The notes under the pieces are model-generated. The model saw only the letters and a list, made by a program, of their open reading frames with translations, did not search any database and had not been told where the DNA came from. From the NCBI RefSeq assembly GCF_018131015.1, contig NZ_JAFCJJ010000004.1, forward strand, positions 248,001 through 312,000: 64,000 nucleotides of DNA, read 5' to 3'. A program made the translations under genes and the position numbers. Shown piece after piece: positions 1-8,098 of the stretch. Source of the stretch: Bradyrhizobium diazoefficiens (GTDB taxonomy: Bacteria; Pseudomonadota; Alphaproteobacteria; Rhizobiales; Xanthobacteraceae). Every line of letters begins with the position of its first letter. The first letter of the stretch is position 1.

Positions 1-845
1 CCATAGCCAATTGACGTGCCGTCGTTGCTTGTGCCGGAAGTAAAGCTCTGCGCCAGCGCGCCTCCCGGGACCAGGAGTTCGGTATTGAGTGCCTGGTCCC
101 AGAGGAACAGATCATCAAGCGTGGAGAAAAGACCGCCGTCGCCCGCCGTCAGGAGCGGATAATCCCACCGCTTGAACGATCCATTTTCATTCAGGTAGCC
201 ATGCGCCAACTTGTGAAGCGTGGGGCGGGTCGCATCGTAGACGAGCGTATGCTTCATGCCGAGCGGATCGAATACATTGGTTTTCAGGAAGTCTGCAAAG
301 GATTGACCAGAAACGGCCGCCACGATCATCGCCAGCAGGACGTAGCCTGTGTTGCTGTAGGCGAACCGGGATCCGGCGGGGAAGTCGGGCGTTGGCAGCC
401 GGGTGATCCATTCAAGCACCGCCTCGTTGGTCGCGCCAAGGACATCGCCAGGGACATCACCGGTCCATTCGGGTGTACGTCCGCGAGCACCGAGGTACTC
501 CAGGTAATCGGGCAGGCCCACCGTGTGGTGCAGCAGGTTGCGTACGGAAATTTCGGCTCCCCAGGCGGGAAGCTGCGGGAAGAACGTCGACAGGCGATCT
601 TCGTAGCTCAAGCTCCCGTCATCCACCAACAGCATGATTGCCATGGCGGTGAACTGCTTGGAGAGCGACGCCAGATAAAACGAAGTGTCGGGCGTAATCG
701 GCCGATCGGTTTCCAGATCGGCGAGGCCATAGCACTTTCGGCAGATGATGTCCCCACGATCGACGACGAGAAGCGCAGCGCCAGGATGCTGCGGTTTATC
801 CATGTCGGCAAAAACTGCGTCTATCTGGTCATCGAGCTTACCCAT
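1..845 (-). CDS. Serine hydrolase, beta-lactamase/penicillin-binding-protein-like family (3' end outside window)
   Basis: The frame is open from an ATG at 845 to the window edge (281 codons), so the C-terminus is missing. A GGGGGAG stretch about six bases upstream supports this start. Motifs of the class C beta-lactamase/DD-peptidase fold are visible: the nucleophile motif S60-L-S-K63 within YLASLSKQF, an LLHHTVGLPDYL segment typical of the family, and Y163-S-N165 within RFAYSNTGY. The protein starts directly with M-G-K-L-D-D and shows no signal peptide, so it is probably cytoplasmic. Family members hydrolyse esters, D-amino-acid peptides or beta-lactams, and the substrate cannot be told from sequence. 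It is not evidence of antibiotic resistance by itself. Confidence 0.85.
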   Translation of the reverse strand, partial: MGKLDDQIDAVFADMDKPQHPGAALLVVDRGDIICRKCYGLADLETDRPITPDTSFYLASLSKQFTAMAIMLLVDDGSLSYEDRLSTFFPQLPAWGAEISVRNLLHHTVGLPDYLEYLGARGRTPEWTGDVPGDVLGATNEAVLEWITRLPTPDFPAGSRFAYSNTGYVLLAMIVAAVSGQSFADFLKTNVFDPLGMKHTLVYDATRPTLHKLAHGYLNENGSFKRWDYPLLTAGDGGLFSTLDDLFLWDQALNTELLVPGGALAQSFTSGTSNDGTSIGY

Positions 846-876
846 CCATCTCCCCCGTCAGGCAAGAGACGGTACA

Positions 877-960
877 CTATCGCCGTGCTTCGAAGTAGGT
901 TTTGCCCCCTCGCTCAAACCCTGCTTCCTCGTAGAAGCGCAGGGTGGTCTCCTGGCTGCC
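877..960 (-). pseudogene. Possible remnant of a GNAT acetyltransferase C-terminus
   Basis: A 27-codon frame, bounded upstream by a TGA at 961-963 and ending in TAG at 877-879, encodes LRFYEEAGFERGGKTYFEA near its end. The 'FYEEAGF' pattern followed by a short beta strand is how many GNAT-family acetyltransferases end. No start codon or acetyl-CoA-binding loop is attached, and the frames immediately upstream do not continue the fold. It is best read as a decayed fragment; chance similarity is possible. Confidence 0.3.
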
Positions 961-1499
961 TCAACCCCGACCCCCGCAGCTTCCAGGAGAGGAATGATTT
1001 CCAGCTCGATCCGGCCATCCGTGACAAACTCGAGCGGCCGGCGTTCAAGGTCGGCGGCGGTATCCATGTTCTCTCGGCGACCACCAATTCGGGGCAGCTC
1101 TTATGATCCGCTGGTTGCGGCTTCCTGGCCGCAGAATGCCGTTTCGATGTCGGGCGGGATGCCTGCCGGAATCGCACGCTCTTCCCCGCAACGGGTCAAA
1201 ACCGGCAATACTCTGATTGAGCAGAAAATGTCCGTTTAGGCCCGAAAAGCGGTGCGCCTTTATGAGTACACGCCCTTAGCTTGGCGAATGGCCCAGGTCG
1301 ACCGTATGTGCTCTTAAGAGCATATTGGATTGGTTACGATGCCTTTAAGGCACTTCGTTGGACTCCGCGAGATCGGGAATCCCGCCCTTTCCGGAATCCA
1401 GCTCGTCCAGCAACGGGGCAACGGCCGCTTTGGGCCGACAGCAATTGAGGCACCGGATGCTTCGGCCGCTCGGTCAAGAATCGCGCATTGCGGCAGTCG
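961..1499. other. Intergenic stretch without a recognisable gene
   Basis: About 540 bases between the serine hydrolase/GNAT remnant and the DUF2059 gene. Open frames here are short, have no convincing ribosome-binding sites and no recognised domains. I see no clear hairpin or promoter. It looks like decayed or spacer DNA. Confidence 0.5.
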
Positions 1500-1937
1500 C
1501 TACCGCGCCTTCATCTGTTGCATGGTAAGGTCTTGCGCCTTCCGCACTTCGGTAATCAGCCCAGGCTGCACATCAGCCATGTAATTGCCCATCTTCGCCA
1601 TGGCGGATTGGCCGACCTGCGAGCCATAGAAATCGGCGAGTGCCTTCAATTCATCGGCGGTGAAATTCTTGATCAATGCGGCGCGAATCAAGGCTGAGAG
1701 CGCGTTGATATCGAGATTCTTCGTCAGGATGTCCAGGAAGGCCGCGCGTTGGCTTTCCGGCATCGTCGCCGCAACCTTGATGGCCACATCCTTCATCATC
1801 GACTGGGGAGGGACCGCACGCAGATAAATATCTGCCTGCTGGGCTCTGTTCGCTGGCGTGTCTTCAAGCGCCAGCGCCGGTAGGGTTGTCAGAAAAACGA
1901 AGAGAGCCACAAGCAGGATCGCAACTGATTTCATCAT
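1500..1937 (-). CDS. Exported DUF2059 domain protein
   Basis: The 145-residue product begins MMKSVAILLVALFVF, a clear Sec signal peptide with a likely cleavage after PALA, so the mature protein is periplasmic. The remainder is an alpha-helical DUF2059-type domain with the characteristic 'FTADELKALADFYGSQVGQS' region near residues 100-120. DUF2059 proteins have no established biochemical role. I chose the internal ATG at 1937 because the longer in-frame extension is hydrophilic, Arg-rich and would bury the signal peptide. A sigma-70-like promoter lies about 90 bases upstream, and the gene looks monocistronic. Confidence 0.85.
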   Translation of the reverse strand: MMKSVAILLVALFVFLTTLPALALEDTPANRAQQADIYLRAVPPQSMMKDVAIKVAATMPESQRAAFLDILTKNLDINALSALIRAALIKNFTADELKALADFYGSQVGQSAMAKMGNYMADVQPGLITEVRKAQDLTMQQMKAR

Positions 1938-2024
1938 GACTTTCCTATTCGGGCAGGATCCGATCTCGTTCGTTTCCCGCCGGGAGTTTGCAGCGTGGAC
2001 ACGAGTTGGATCGCGCGTCGTCGC

Positions 2025-2053
2025 AGAATGGTTGTATGAATGATGTCTGTCAA
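2025..2053 (-). promoter_or_regulatory. Candidate sigma-70 promoter of the DUF2059 gene
   Basis: On the minus strand TTGACA (2053-2048) is followed, after 17 bases, by CATTCT (2030-2025). The -35 is perfect and the -10 is weak (4 of 6). It would give a 5' UTR of about 80 bases. Inferred from consensus only. Confidence 0.35.
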
Positions 2054-2168
2054 TCCTTGGTTCAGCGAGATGCCTGGCTTCAATGGCAGACGACGTCGCC
2101 TTCGCGGGCCGGGTCGCGGGGGAGGGACGCGAAGAGTTCGCCCCTTCCAACGTGCGCCGCCTATTCCT

Positions 2169-2483
2169 TCAAGGAGCCTTCTCGGGGTCCAACGGAAGCG
2201 GCCCTCTCGTGCCTTCCTCCAGCTCGTTCAGCAGTGCCAGTGTCTCGCCCAGCAGGTCCCGGATCGCGCGGCGTTCTGCAAGCCTGTCCTGTGTAAATAC
2301 GCCATGCTTCCGCGCATTCCGGTTGCCCCACGGCGCGCCGGATCTTGCCGCGCCGCCGTGCATGCGGCAGCGCGCCTTGCCGTGCACGGCCGGCGCGCGG
2401 CAAAAGCCTCCGCTGCGGGTCCTGGCGCCGCAGCGCCGGCTCGTCCGCATCGCCTCGTTGCTGCGGGCTCGGCCGTCGCTCAC
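2169..2483 (-). CDS. HGGxSTG-type small protein (phage-associated family)
   Basis: A 104-residue basic protein starting at a GTG that overlaps the TGA of the upstream gene (GTGA). It contains CGARTRSGGFCRAPAVHGK followed by CRMHGG and GNRNARKHG, the conserved Cys/His pattern of the HGGxSTG family seen in rhizobial and phage gene sets. Four cysteines and one histidine could bind a metal, but no structure is established. The C-terminal third is a plain helix, ERRAIRDLLGETLALLNEL. The translationally coupled upstream gene suggests joint function. No terminase, portal or capsid gene is present nearby, so this may be an orphan phage-derived pair. Confidence 0.75.
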   Translation of the reverse strand: MSDGRARSNEAMRTSRRCGARTRSGGFCRAPAVHGKARCRMHGGAARSGAPWGNRNARKHGVFTQDRLAERRAIRDLLGETLALLNELEEGTRGPLPLDPEKAP

Positions 2484-3076
2484 GCCGTGCCGCCTTGCGT
2501 CACCTCGGCGAGGTCGCGCTCGCCGGCGTCGAGGGGCGGAATCAATCCTGTATCCCCCGCGGTCTCGGGCCTTGCCGCAAGCGCGCCGGCGGGCCGTGTC
2601 GCATTGCCTCCCTCACGCGCCGGCAGGCTCTGCACCGTGATCGCGCGTTCGCCGTTGTTGCGGTAGCGGTTCAGCGCTTCGATCTGGGACGGGAAGATGC
2701 GCGCGAGCTTGGCCAGCGCGCGCGAGGCGCTGTCCTGCCGTTCCAGATCGCCGGCAAAGGCAAGCCGATGAGCGCAGCGCATGGTCAGGGCGTGAATGCA
2801 GACCATCTGCGCGACCAGCATGGCTTCGATGGAATCGCGCGGGGCTATGCTCCTGATCATCGAGATCATGAAGGCGAGATTGGCCTCGTCGGGCTTTTGC
2901 CCGATCACGCTGGCTTTCACCAGCTGCTTCAGCAGCCCCTCCAGCGCGTCGCGGTCGACGGCGCCGAGTGCGTCGGCCAGCAGCCGTTCGCCTTCCAGCG
3001 GGTCGGGGTGATCGATCCTGATGCGCCGCTTGTAGAGCTTGATTCGCGGGCGCGGGGGAATGGTGGCGGTGGTCAT
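2480..3076 (-). CDS. Conserved hypothetical protein, partner of the HGGxSTG gene
   Basis: A 198-residue protein. The start at ATG 3076 is supported by AAGGGAAAC about eight bases upstream; an in-frame extension of 27 codons has no such site. The central part, with FMISMIRSIAPRDSIEAM and a run of small helices, resembles proteins that in Rhizobiales sit next to HGGxSTG genes in phage-like loci. The stretch LARIFPSQIEALNRYRN and the following ITVQ are also typical of that group. The C-terminal 50 residues are low-complexity. No enzymatic motif is visible and no function can be assigned. It overlaps the next gene by four bases, indicating translational coupling. Confidence 0.75.
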   Translation of the reverse strand: MTTATIPPRPRIKLYKRRIRIDHPDPLEGERLLADALGAVDRDALEGLLKQLVKASVIGQKPDEANLAFMISMIRSIAPRDSIEAMLVAQMVCIHALTMRCAHRLAFAGDLERQDSASRALAKLARIFPSQIEALNRYRNNGERAITVQSLPAREGGNATRPAGALAARPETAGDTGLIPPLDAGERDLAEVTQGGTA

Positions 3077-3101
3077 GTCGATGTTTCCCTTGTGGTGCGT
3101 T

Positions 3102-3137
3102 GCCAGGCGAGCGTGCGCGAGCCATCGCTCGCCTGGC
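3102..3137. repeat. Perfect 12-bp inverted repeat upstream of the 198-residue gene
   Basis: GCCAGGCGAGCG (3102-3113) and CGCTCGCCTGGC (3126-3137) are exact inverse complements around a 12-base loop. It lies in the presumed 5' UTR of the minus-strand gene, between its promoter-like site and its SD. It could be an RNA hairpin or a protein-binding palindrome. Confidence 0.6.
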
Positions 3138-3241
3138 GCGCCGTTTCGATTTTGCAAAATGTCGATGAGGGGTTACGCGCAATCGCAGGCCGCGTCCGTG
3201 GCCGGGCGAGGCATCATTCTGACGATTGTTGCGATGATGCC

Positions 3242-3271
3242 ATTATGCAGGTGTTTTGCCCGACGTGTCAA
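3242..3271 (-). promoter_or_regulatory. Candidate sigma-70 promoter for the hypothetical/HGGxSTG pair
   Basis: On the minus strand a perfect TTGACA (3271-3266) and CATAAT (3247-3242) are separated by 18 bases. The predicted transcript would run into the hairpin at 3137-3102 and then the gene pair. The segment also carries TTTTGCCCGACGTGTCAA, which I recall as a recurrent intergenic sequence in Bradyrhizobium. Confidence 0.45.
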
Positions 3272-3340
3272 GCGAATTTCGTAAAATCAGCATTGGCTTG
3301 CGTCGGGCCTCCAAGCCATTGATTCCATTACCGCCGCCAC

Positions 3341-3361
3341 CAGTGCATGGGGTTGTTTTCG
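3341..3361 (+). repeat. 21-base dispersed element, copy 1
   Basis: CAGTGCATGGGGTTGTTTTC followed by G at 3341-3361 is identical to the reverse complement of 53177-53197. This copy lies about 140 bases upstream of the TctC-like gene. A 21-base exact match between unrelated intergenic regions is far above chance in 64 kb. Confidence 0.7.
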
Positions 3362-3497
3362 ACATTTTGTTTCGGGCCTGCCGCGCGGCGGAATTGCCGG
3401 GCGTGGCGCGCATTGCGAAAGCCAGCGTGGCCGCTCATCATATCCGCCGGAGGCGCCGTACCAACAAACATGCACAGGCAGCGCCCGGGGAGGGACA

Positions 3498-4472
3498 ATG
3501 CAACGCACGCTTCGCCTGCTGGCGATCATCGCCGGCCTATGCGTGACGACGGACGCGGTCGCGCAGAAATATCCGGTGCGCCCCGTGAAGATCATGGTGG
3601 GCTTCACGGCGGGCGGTCCGGTCGACGTGGTCGCGCGCATCGTGGCCGACAGGCTGGGCAGCAGGCTCGGACAGCCCTTCGTGGTCGAGAACCGCGCCGG
3701 CGCCAACGGCATGATCGCCGCCGAAGGCGTCGCGCGAGCGGACGCGGACGGCTACACCATCCTCGCCTGCAACTCCTCCACCATCACGCTCAACAAGACG
3801 CTGCTCAAGGACATCCGCTACGATCCGATCAATGACTTCGCCCCGCTCACCACCGTCGTCTCCGCGCCGCTCGTGCTGGTGGTCAATCCGGAGAATCCAA
3901 GGACCGCGAACATCAACAGCGTGGCCGATCTGGTCGCTGCGGCGAAGGCCGCTCCCGGCGAACTCGCCTACGGCTCCGGCGGCAACGGCAATCTCGCCCA
4001 TCTCGCCATGGAGCTCTTGAGCCAGCGCGCCGGCATCAAGATGATCCACGTGCCCTATCGCGGCGGCTCCGCCGCCGAGGTCGGAATCCTCGCCCAGGAG
4101 GTGCTGGCGGTGTTCGATCCCTTGTCCGCGGTACCGCTGGTGAAGGCCGGCAAGTTGCGCGCGCTCGCGGTGTCATCAGCCGAGCGGCTGCCGTCGCTCC
4201 CCGACGTGCCGACGGTCGCGGAAGCGGGCTATCCCGGTTTCGACATCTCGTTCTGGGTCGGCTTCTTCATGCCGAAGGCTGTGCCAGCGCCGATCCTGGA
4301 GACGCTGCACCGGGAGATCGTCGCGGCGGCAGAGGATCCGGCACTGCAGCAGCGATTGGAGACGCAGGGCGTCGTGACGGTGCTGAGCCCCGCCGACTAC
4401 GCGGCCAAGATCGCCAAGGAGACGAAGGAGCTCGCCGAGGTGGTGGCGGCGGCGAACATCAAGGCGGAGTGA
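3498..4472 (+). CDS. Bug/TctC family periplasmic substrate-binding protein
   Basis: A 324-residue exported solute-binding protein. The signal peptide is MQRTLRLLAIIAGLCV up to about Ala22. It has the family hallmarks KIMVGFTAGGPVDVVARIVA near residues 31-50, VENRAGANGMIAAEGVA near 62-78 and the HVPYRGGSAA motif near 185. Its length matches the usual 320-330. Bug proteins bind carboxylates such as tricarboxylates, nicotinate or aromatic acids and feed TctAB membrane subunits. No tctA or tctB lies nearby, so it is an orphan receptor, which is common for this family. GGGAGGGACA directly before the ATG is a good ribosome-binding site. Confidence 0.93.
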   Translation: MQRTLRLLAIIAGLCVTTDAVAQKYPVRPVKIMVGFTAGGPVDVVARIVADRLGSRLGQPFVVENRAGANGMIAAEGVARADADGYTILACNSSTITLNKTLLKDIRYDPINDFAPLTTVVSAPLVLVVNPENPRTANINSVADLVAAAKAAPGELAYGSGGNGNLAHLAMELLSQRAGIKMIHVPYRGGSAAEVGILAQEVLAVFDPLSAVPLVKAGKLRALAVSSAERLPSLPDVPTVAEAGYPGFDISFWVGFFMPKAVPAPILETLHREIVAAAEDPALQQRLETQGVVTVLSPADYAAKIAKETKELAEVVAAANIKAE

Positions 4473-4493
4473 GGGCGCTGACGCTCCCACAGC

Positions 4494-4579
4494 CGTCATG
4501 GCCGGGCTTGACCCGGCCATCCACGTCTTGAAGCGAGGTACGAAAAACGTGGATGCCCGGGACAAGCCCGGGCATGACG
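4494..4579. repeat. Three-hairpin dispersed repeat between convergent genes
   Basis: The outer ends CGTCATG and CATGACG pair. Inside are three further stems: GGCCGGG/CCCGGCC, ATCCACGT/ACGTGGAT and GCCCGGG/CCCGGGC. The same architecture occurs at 33727-33828 with different arm sequences. This type of about 85-100 base palindromic element is widespread in Bradyrhizobium and relatives. It lies between two converging genes and may also act as a bidirectional terminator. Confidence 0.75.
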
Positions 4580-4605
4580 ACAATCGTGTTAAGCTCGCGC
4601 CGCAC

Positions 4606-7146
4606 TCACAGCCACAAAATCTGCTTGCGATAGCCGAGGTCGTTCAGCAGGGGCGTCGCCGGGCCCTGGTGGAACACGGCGCCGCGCTCCAGCGCGAAGA
4701 CGCGGTCGGCGAGCGCGAGCACGAGGTCGAGATTGTGCTCGACGATCACGATCGACATGTGCTGCCGGAGCTGGTCGAACACCTTGAACAGCTCCAGCGT
4801 CACCGCCGGCGCGAGGCCCTCGAACGGCTCGTCGAGCAGCAGCAGGCGCACATTGCCGGACATCGCACGCGCAACCGCCACCATCTGCTGCTCGCCGCCG
4901 GAGAGATAGTCGGCCGCGACGTTCATGCGCTCCTTCAGGCGCGGGAAGTACTGCAGGATCTGCTCCTCGTTCCAGACCACACCGTCGCTGCCGTCGGTCT
5001 TGCGGGCGAGCCGCCCGAGCGCGAGGTTTTCCCGCACGGTCATGCCGGCGAACAGGCCGCGGCCCTGCGGCACATAGCCGATGCCGCGACGGGCGATGTC
5101 GGGGGCGGGAAGGGCCGCGATATCGGCGCCGCGATAGGCGATGCTCCCTGACGCCGCCGGCACCAGGCCGGCGATGGTTTTCAGCAGCGTCGACTTGCCG
5201 GCGCCGTTGCGCCCCAGGAGCGCGACGATCTCGCCTTCGCCGACGTCGAGCGCGGCGTCGTTGAGAATATGGCTCTTGCCGTAGAAGGTGTTGACGCCGT
5301 CGAGGCGGAGCACGGTCTCGTGTGCGGAGGCTTCCTCAGGGCTGCGCCGGTGCTCGACGGCGGGAACGCCCTTGCCCGTATAGATCTCCTGCACCCGCAA
5401 ATCGGCCCGCACGGCGCCCGGGCAGTCCGACATCAGCACCTCGCCCTGGTTCATCACGGTGACGACTTGTGAGAAGCCCAGCACGCGGTCGATGTCGTGC
5501 TCGACGATCAGCACGGGAATGTTGGCCGCGATGTTCTTGACGAGATTGGACACCCGCTCGCGCTCGGCTGCGGCAAGGCCCGCGAGCGGCTCGTCGAGCA
5601 GCAGCACCTGCGGCTTCGAGCCGAGCGCGATGCCGAGATCGACCAGCCGCTGCCCGCCATAAGAGAGCTCGCCGCCCTCGGTCTCCTCGATGCCTTCGAG
5701 CCCGAGGAATTTGACCAGCGCGGCGGTCTCGGCGTGGATGTCCTCGTAGGCGTCAATGTCGTTCCAGATGTTGAAGCGCATGGCGCGCTGGGCCTGCAGC
5801 GACAGGCGTAGATTCTCGTAGATGGTCAGCCCGCGAAACAGGTTTGTGATCTGGAACGAGCGCGCCAGCCCCTGATGGCAGATCAGGTTGGCCGGCACGC
5901 CGGCGATGTCGCGGCCCTCGAGGCGGATCGTGCCCTGGTCCGGCGCGTAGAGGCCGGAGACGAGATTGAACAGCGTGGTCTTGCCGGCGCCGTTCGGGCC
6001 GATCAGCGCATGGATCTGGCCGGCGCTGACGGTGAGGCTCGCATTCTCGACCGCGCGGATGCCGCCGAATTTGCGCGAGACGCCGCTGACCTCGAGCACG
6101 GCGCCTTGTTTCGCCTCGGGGCGCAGAAAGTCCGGCAGCGGCAGGCCGTCATAGATCTTGCGCCGGCTCATCGCGGCGGTCTCTTCCGCCGGGGGGCGAA
6201 GGCGGCGCATGACCAGCGCGCCGATGCCGACGAGGCCGCCGGGTGAATACATCACGAAGGCCACGAAGGTGAGGCCGAACCAGAACAGCCAGTCCGAGGT
6301 CCAGATCGAGAACAGCTCTCTGAACAGGATGAAGAACAGCGCCCCCAGCGCCGGGCCGAGCAGGCTGTGCATGCCGCCGATGACGACCATCGCCAATAGC
6401 TCACCGGCGAACGGCACGGACACCGCCTCGGCCGAGACGAGATAGTTCAAAAACCCGATGAGCGCGCCGGCAAGGCCGGTGACGACGGCGGAGATCACGA
6501 ACACCGCGAGCTTGTAGCGCTCGACCGGATAACCCTGGAAGCTCGCCCGGAGCTGGTTTTCGCGGATCGCGACCAGCACATGGCCGAACGGCGAGCGGAC
6601 GAGGCGCATCAGCACATAGAGCACGGCGAGCCCGATCACCGCGACCACGATGTAATAGTTGAGCGCGCTGTCGAAGCTGATCGGGCCGATGCCGCCGCGC
6701 TTCAGCCCGCCGAGCCCGTCCTCGCCGCCGGTGAGACTCGTCCAGCGGAAGGCGGTGGTGTAGACGAGCGCGGACAGCGCCAGCGTGAGCAGCGAGAAAT
6801 AGACGCCGCGCCGGCGCAGGATCAGCATGCCGATGACGGTGGAGGCGATCGCGACGACCACCATCGACCCAATCAGCGGCAGCCAGATCTCGCCGGGAAA
6901 GTAGCGAAGCTGGATCAGGCCGGCGGCATAGGCGCCGATGCCGAACCAGGCGCTGTGGCCGAACGAGACGAGGCCGGTATAGCCGATGCAGAGGTTGAGC
7001 CCCATCGCCGCGATGGCGAGCCCAAGCATCCAGGTGCCGGTGTTGAGCGAGAGGCCGAGACCCTTCAGCAGGAACGGCAGTGCGATGACTGCAACGGCTC
7101 CGATCAGCAGCGGTTTCAGCCTGTCGATGGTGGACGCTTGCGTCAT
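4606..7146 (-). CDS. Branched-chain-amino-acid-type ABC transporter: permease LivM fused to ATPases LivG and LivF
   Basis: One uninterrupted frame of 846 residues holds three normally separate subunits. Residues about 1-320 are a LivM permease (GYTGLVSFGHSAWFGIGAYA near 55-74, multiple membrane segments). Residues about 345-595 are a LivG ATPase with Walker A GPNGAGKT near 383, signature LSYGGQ near 494 and Walker B LLLDEP near 515. Residues about 610-846 are a LivF ATPase with GRNGAGKS near 645 and LSGGEQQM. A linker around 320-345 joins permease to ATPase, and one of about 20 residues (590-610) joins the two ATPases. The ATG overlaps the livH stop (ATGA). Permease-ATPase fusions are known in this family, while a triple fusion is less usual. 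The substrate may be an amino acid, amide, urea or aromatic acid. Confidence 0.93.
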   Translation of the reverse strand: MTQASTIDRLKPLLIGAVAVIALPFLLKGLGLSLNTGTWMLGLAIAAMGLNLCIGYTGLVSFGHSAWFGIGAYAAGLIQLRYFPGEIWLPLIGSMVVVAIASTVIGMLILRRRGVYFSLLTLALSALVYTTAFRWTSLTGGEDGLGGLKRGGIGPISFDSALNYYIVVAVIGLAVLYVLMRLVRSPFGHVLVAIRENQLRASFQGYPVERYKLAVFVISAVVTGLAGALIGFLNYLVSAEAVSVPFAGELLAMVVIGGMHSLLGPALGALFFILFRELFSIWTSDWLFWFGLTFVAFVMYSPGGLVGIGALVMRRLRPPAEETAAMSRRKIYDGLPLPDFLRPEAKQGAVLEVSGVSRKFGGIRAVENASLTVSAGQIHALIGPNGAGKTTLFNLVSGLYAPDQGTIRLEGRDIAGVPANLICHQGLARSFQITNLFRGLTIYENLRLSLQAQRAMRFNIWNDIDAYEDIHAETAALVKFLGLEGIEETEGGELSYGGQRLVDLGIALGSKPQVLLLDEPLAGLAAAERERVSNLVKNIAANIPVLIVEHDIDRVLGFSQVVTVMNQGEVLMSDCPGAVRADLRVQEIYTGKGVPAVEHRRSPEEASAHETVLRLDGVNTFYGKSHILNDAALDVGEGEIVALLGRNGAGKSTLLKTIAGLVPAASGSIAYRGADIAALPAPDIARRGIGYVPQGRGLFAGMTVRENLALGRLARKTDGSDGVVWNEEQILQYFPRLKERMNVAADYLSGGEQQMVAVARAMSGNVRLLLLDEPFEGLAPAVTLELFKVFDQLRQHMSIVIVEHNLDLVLALADRVFALERGAVFHQGPATPLLNDLGYRKQILWL

Positions 7147-8018
7147 TCGAACTTCTCGATGCGTTCGCCGAGCAGGCCTCGCGGGCGTACCAGCAGCACG
7201 AGGAACATCAGGATGTAGACCGAGGCCTCGCCCGCCGCCGGCTCGAAATGAATGGCGATGCCGCGCACGACGCCGACGAGGAGGGCGGCGATGATCACGC
7301 CCCAGAAGCTGCCGAGGCCGCCGATCACGACGACGACGAAGGCAATGGTCATGATCTCGGCGCCCATGGCCGGGTGCACGGTCGTGATCGGCGCGAAAAA
7401 GGCGCCGCCGAGCGCGGCCATGCCGACGCCGAGCATGACGATCGCGGTCATGTAGGGCTGCAGCCGGATGCCGAGCGCTGCGACCATGTCGGGCCGCTGG
7501 ATGCCGGCGCGCACCACGCGCCCGAACGAGGTCTTTTGCAGGAGCCACCAGATGCCGAGCAGGATCGCCGCAACGACGGCGAGGATCAGCAGGCGGTAGC
7601 GCGAGAACAGGAAGTCGCCGACGATCACCGAGCCGCGGAAGGCCTGCGGGATCTCGGTCGAGACGGGTGCGGCGCCCCAGATCATGCGGATCGCCTGTTC
7701 TGCGACCATTGCAAGGCCGAAGGTCACGAGCAGGCTGAGGATCGGGTCCGCCGTGTAGAAGCGGCGCAGGATGAAGCGCTCGAACAGGATGCCGAGCAGG
7801 GCGACCGCGAGCGGCGAGACCACGACGGAAGCGCCGAAGCCGAGGCGTTTGGTCAGCTCGACGCAGACGTAAGCGCCGAGCGCGTAGAAGGCGCCATGGG
7901 CAAGGTTGACGATGCCGCCGACGGAGAAGATCAGCGACAGCCCGAGCGCGATGAGCAGGTAATAGCCTCCGAGCACGAGGCCATTCACCACCTGTTCCAG
8001 CAGGAACTCGAATTGCAT
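7143..8018 (-). CDS. livH: ABC transporter permease LivH
   Basis: A 291-residue inner-membrane permease with about eight hydrophobic segments. Family signatures are ALGLSLIFSVGGIVNLAHGAF near residues 24-44 and GGLGSFWGVIIAALLVGVV near 233-251. It pairs with the LivM part of the downstream fusion to form the transmembrane channel. Its TGA overlaps the ATG of that fusion, so the two are translationally coupled. A strong hairpin separates it from livK, which fits the usual higher expression of the binding protein. Confidence 0.93.
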   Translation of the reverse strand: MQFEFLLEQVVNGLVLGGYYLLIALGLSLIFSVGGIVNLAHGAFYALGAYVCVELTKRLGFGASVVVSPLAVALLGILFERFILRRFYTADPILSLLVTFGLAMVAEQAIRMIWGAAPVSTEIPQAFRGSVIVGDFLFSRYRLLILAVVAAILLGIWWLLQKTSFGRVVRAGIQRPDMVAALGIRLQPYMTAIVMLGVGMAALGGAFFAPITTVHPAMGAEIMTIAFVVVVIGGLGSFWGVIIAALLVGVVRGIAIHFEPAAGEASVYILMFLVLLVRPRGLLGERIEKFE

Positions 8019-8041
8019 GTTGCGTCCATCGCCTCGACAAG

Positions 8042-8068
8042 AACGGCGCCGGCAGGGCCGGCGCCGTT
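8042..8068. promoter_or_regulatory. livK-livH intercistronic hairpin
   Basis: AACGGCGCCGGC and GCCGGCGCCGTT form a perfect 12-bp GC-rich stem with a 3-base loop. It sits in the 80-base gap after livK on the minus strand. Such hairpins after binding-protein genes usually protect the upstream mRNA from decay or partly attenuate transcription. No T-run follows on the minus strand. Confidence 0.7.
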
Positions 8069-8098
8069 GGAGTCAATCGGTCGTCCCGCGCGCGTGCG

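Noticed and set aside
961-1067. Frame starting MDTAADLERRPLEFVTDGRI
   Set aside because: It reads into the GNAT remnant in another frame and shows no SD or known domain.
7147-8076. In-frame N-terminal extension that would make the LivMGF fusion 1156 residues
   Set aside because: The extra 310 residues are an Arg/Pro-rich out-of-frame reading of livH; the ATGA overlap at 7146 marks the real start.
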